64,000 nt of DNA, from assembly GCA_947499545.1 (NCBI GenBank), contig CANMOZ010000012.1:62001-126000 (forward strand), in the 5' to 3' direction. This document shows positions 62,066 to 64,000 of this stretch, in pieces. Each line of letters opens with the position of its first letter. Position 1 is the stretch's first letter. The stretch comes from an uncultured Saccharospirillaceae bacterium (GTDB lineage: Bacteria > Pseudomonadota > Gammaproteobacteria > Pseudomonadales > Oceanobacteraceae). Under the pieces are notes generated by a model that saw only the letters and a list, made by a program, of their open reading frames with translations, was not told the origin of the DNA and made no database searches. A program made the translations under genes and the position numbers.

Positions 62066-64000
62066 GACACCTGCTCCCACCACTCTAATAAAGGCCCGTA
62101 TAGCTTCTGCGCTAACTGCTCAGCGTTATGTAACCATTCTTCCATTTCATTCGAAGAAAAAACCCGCGTCAAATAATATTCTTGGGGATGTTCGTAGCGC
62201 TCTAACCAACGTTGCTGAGCTTTTATTAACCGCTTAGAAGCGTCTTTTATGCTTGGATCAATGAAATCGAAACTTAAAGCGTCCATAAAAGGCTGCGGTG
62301 CTTCCAAAGCATTGCGTAACACGTCATAACAGATATTGAGATAGTCACGTGCATCTGACAAGGCAATCGGAGGCAACCGCCACTGCTGCTCTAATCCGAA
62401 CCAACGACTTTCTTGAAGGGAATCGGACTCAGAGGCACACAGCATCATATGCTTTAATGCCCACTGAAAGAGTGCTTTTCGATGATCTTTACCAGGGTAT
62501 AAATCCACAAAAACCGATGTGTTCTGATGGCTGAGCCAACCTTCTATTCGGCCACCGTCTTGACATTGGATCTGTATTTCACGTTGAACGCTGGTCTCAC
62601 CAATGCTCGGTTCTAGCCAAGGCAACGCGCTAGACCACATAGGTTCCAGGTCTGCCTGGATGATATCAATTTGAGCCTTACCGACGGTTCCTTTAGGAAT
62701 CAAGCCACTGTATTGCCAACGTTCTAACAAAAGCGTTTCATTTTCACCCGCCAACCGTGCCCGTAACAAGGCTTGCCTTAATTGCCAAGATTTCAAGGGA
62801 TTTAACCCAAAAGGCTCGATTGAATCGGGTGCTTCTTCAGGTGGAAACCAATGCACACCAAAACGTTCTTGCATAAAATATCGGGGTAAATGGCGAAAAG
62901 CCCTTAAAAAACCATCTAAATTCCATTGCGCTTTTTGCTCTAATAACACTCCAGCACTTGACCAATTGATTTTTTCTACAGGCATTTTATCATCAGCGAT
63001 TAACCACTGTGACTGGTAACTCGCAAGCGTTTTTTCTGGATTAAAGTAATCAGGGTGGAAAGGCTGCAAGGGGTGATCAACATAAAGGCTTGCCGAGAAA
63101 CTGACTGAGGAAGTATTTTTTTCTGCATTTGCTAAATCACAAGCCGACTCACGATAAAAAGCTTCATCGCAGTAATCCATTAATTCTGATAATAAAACCG
63201 AAGGAGCCAGCGCAGAATTATCGCGGATATTCCGGTGCCGATAACTTAAAATAAACTGCTGACGCGCCGACAATATGGCTTCCAAGAACAAGTAACGGTC
63301 GTCTTCTCTGCGAGAACGATCGCCTTTGCGATAATACTGGTTCAATAAATCCAAATGTAAGGGAGTAACGCTTCTTGGGTAATCGCTGTCATTCATTCCC
63401 AACAAGCAAACGATTTTAAAAGGAATGCTCCGCATGGGCATCAAGGTGCAAAAATTTACATAACCTACAAAGAAACGCTGTGCACTGCGTTCTGATTGAA
63501 CAAGGCTTTTTAATGCGTCAAATAGCACCCAATGATCAACGACAGGGTCCTCACCACTGGTCAGTAATTCTTGCATGAGTCGCTGCAACGCATTACGAAT
63601 ATGCGCTAACGCTTCACTGGTTGAATCGGTATCGGCAAATAACCGTTCTAAAAGCTCGAACCAATATGCCACCCATTCGGTGACCGTATGAGGCGATTTT
63701 AAATAGGCTAAGTGATGATCCAAAGCTTCCAACCAATCTGCCAACGCACCAATCGCCTCGACCTGAATCCCTTCAATTTGGGCCAAAGGAACCAAGCCTT
63801 CCTCTAAATTCGGGGTTTTAGTGGCGTATCCCATCAACATTCGCCTAAGCGTGTAATGCCAACTGAATTGATCATCACCAGGCACATCAAAGCTGGCTTT
63901 GTGCTGGGCATTTAAACCCCAACATAAATGGCTGGCTTGAACCCATTCACGTAATTGTTCAACATCCTCGGTCGATAGTTCTAATCGGGCTTGAACGGCA
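62062..64000 (-). CDS. recC: exodeoxyribonuclease V gamma subunit RecC (5' end outside window)
   Basis: About 646 C-terminal codons are present and the frame stays open to the window edge; the remaining 450 or so N-terminal residues lie beyond it. RecC recognises Chi and has degenerate helicase and nuclease folds. Typical segments are FCTLMPMRSIPFKIVCLLGM, NDSDYPR, DDRYLFLEAILSARQQFILSY and WLLAD-type spacing downstream. An internal GTG at 63885 is not the true start, since the upstream sequence reads WVQASHLCWGLNAQHKASFD, matching RecC. It is translationally coupled to recB. Confidence 0.94.
   Translation of the reverse strand, partial: AVQARLELSTEDVEQLREWVQASHLCWGLNAQHKASFDVPGDDQFSWHYTLRRMLMGYATKTPNLEEGLVPLAQIEGIQVEAIGALADWLEALDHHLAYLKSPHTVTEWVAYWFELLERLFADTDSTSEALAHIRNALQRLMQELLTSGEDPVVDHWVLFDALKSLVQSERSAQRFFVGYVNFCTLMPMRSIPFKIVCLLGMNDSDYPRSVTPLHLDLLNQYYRKGDRSRREDDRYLFLEAILSARQQFILSYRHRNIRDNSALAPSVLLSELMDYCDEAFYRESACDLANAEKNTSSVSFSASLYVDHPLQPFHPDYFNPEKTLASYQSQWLIADDKMPVEKINWSSAGVLLEQKAQWNLDGFLRAFRHLPRYFMQERFGVHWFPPEEAPDSIEPFGLNPLKSWQLRQALLRARLAGENETLLLERWQYSGLIPKGTVGKAQIDIIQADLEPMWSSALPWLEPSIGETSVQREIQIQCQDGGRIEGWLSHQNTSVFVDLYPGKDHRKALFQWALKHMMLCASESDSLQESRWFGLEQQWRLPPIALSDARDYLNICYDVLRNALEAPQPFMDALSFDFIDPSIKDASKRLIKAQQRWLERYEHPQEYYLTRVFSSNEMEEWLHNAEQLAQKLYGPLLEWWEQVS

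Noticed and set aside
63885-64000. GTG at 63885 as the start of a short RecC
   Set aside because: The reading frame remains open to the window edge and the upstream residues continue a RecC-like sequence, so the gene is cut by the window rather than short.

Overview
The window reads as a gammaproteobacterial chromosome segment, probably from a marine or aquatic motile heterotroph. The evidence is a recCBD operon, sigma-54 type (-24/-12) promoters in front of polar-flagellum style genes, an outer-membrane lipoprotein L-ring (FlgH), TonB and RND envelope systems, and a large HBM-domain chemoreceptor. Base composition is moderate and coding density is high. No rRNA, tRNA, CRISPR array, transposase or phage gene was recognised. 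The genus cannot be fixed from the sequence alone.

Layout. (1) 0.06-1.57 kb, + strand: arsenic resistance pair arsC-acr3, converging with the flagellar block. (2) 1.57-26.7 kb, - strand: two flagellar blocks. The distal one is fliE-F-G-H-I-J (7.95 to 1.57 kb). The proximal one is fliL-M-N-O-P-Q-R-flhB-flgB-C-D-E-F-G-H-I plus a FliT-like chaperone candidate (26.5 to 10.86 kb). They are separated by about 3 kb of non-flagellar genes: a small secreted protein, a one-TM protein of unknown function, and a rhodanese/ArsR-family sulfur module. Five -24/-12 sites, before fliL, flgB, flgF, fliE and fliF, define the likely transcription units. The hook protein FlgE is about three times the usual size. 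(3) 26.8-29.5 kb: LysO-type exporter and a KefB/C-like cation:proton antiporter. (4) 29.7-41.9 kb: a dihaem peroxidase fused to PPC-like domains, an RND pump with its adaptor, an HBM-type chemoreceptor, and a secreted-protein/YHYH-protein/multicopper-oxidase operon. (5) 41.9-46.5 kb: an AT-rich accessory stretch with a gene remnant, two small lipoproteins and an orphan 853-aa protein with effector-like architecture. (6) 46.6-48.5 kb: a secreted MBL-fold protein with a degenerate metal motif and a Tim44-like protein, converging on a strong terminator. (7) 48.7-54.5 kb: a Fe(III)-citrate type fecBCDE ABC system followed by a TonB-dependent receptor, with a Fur-box-like site upstream. (8) 54.9-56.6 kb: a PstS-like binding protein and MsrA. 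(9) 56.7-64.0 kb: recD, recB and the 3' part of recC, which runs off the window.

How the parts work together. The flagellar genes encode the basal body, switch, export gate, export ATPase, rod, hook and L/P rings. Missing here are flagellin, FlgK/L, FliD, FlhA, FliK and the regulators, which must lie elsewhere. Iron uptake, copper/haem oxidases, arsenic and sulfide-responsive modules point to a cell handling variable redox and metal conditions. The most noteworthy items are the giant hook protein, the uniform sigma-54 control of the flagellar units, the FliH glycine heptad-like array, the FliT-like ORF in the usual flgJ position, the orphan 853-aa protein and the MCO-YHYH operon.
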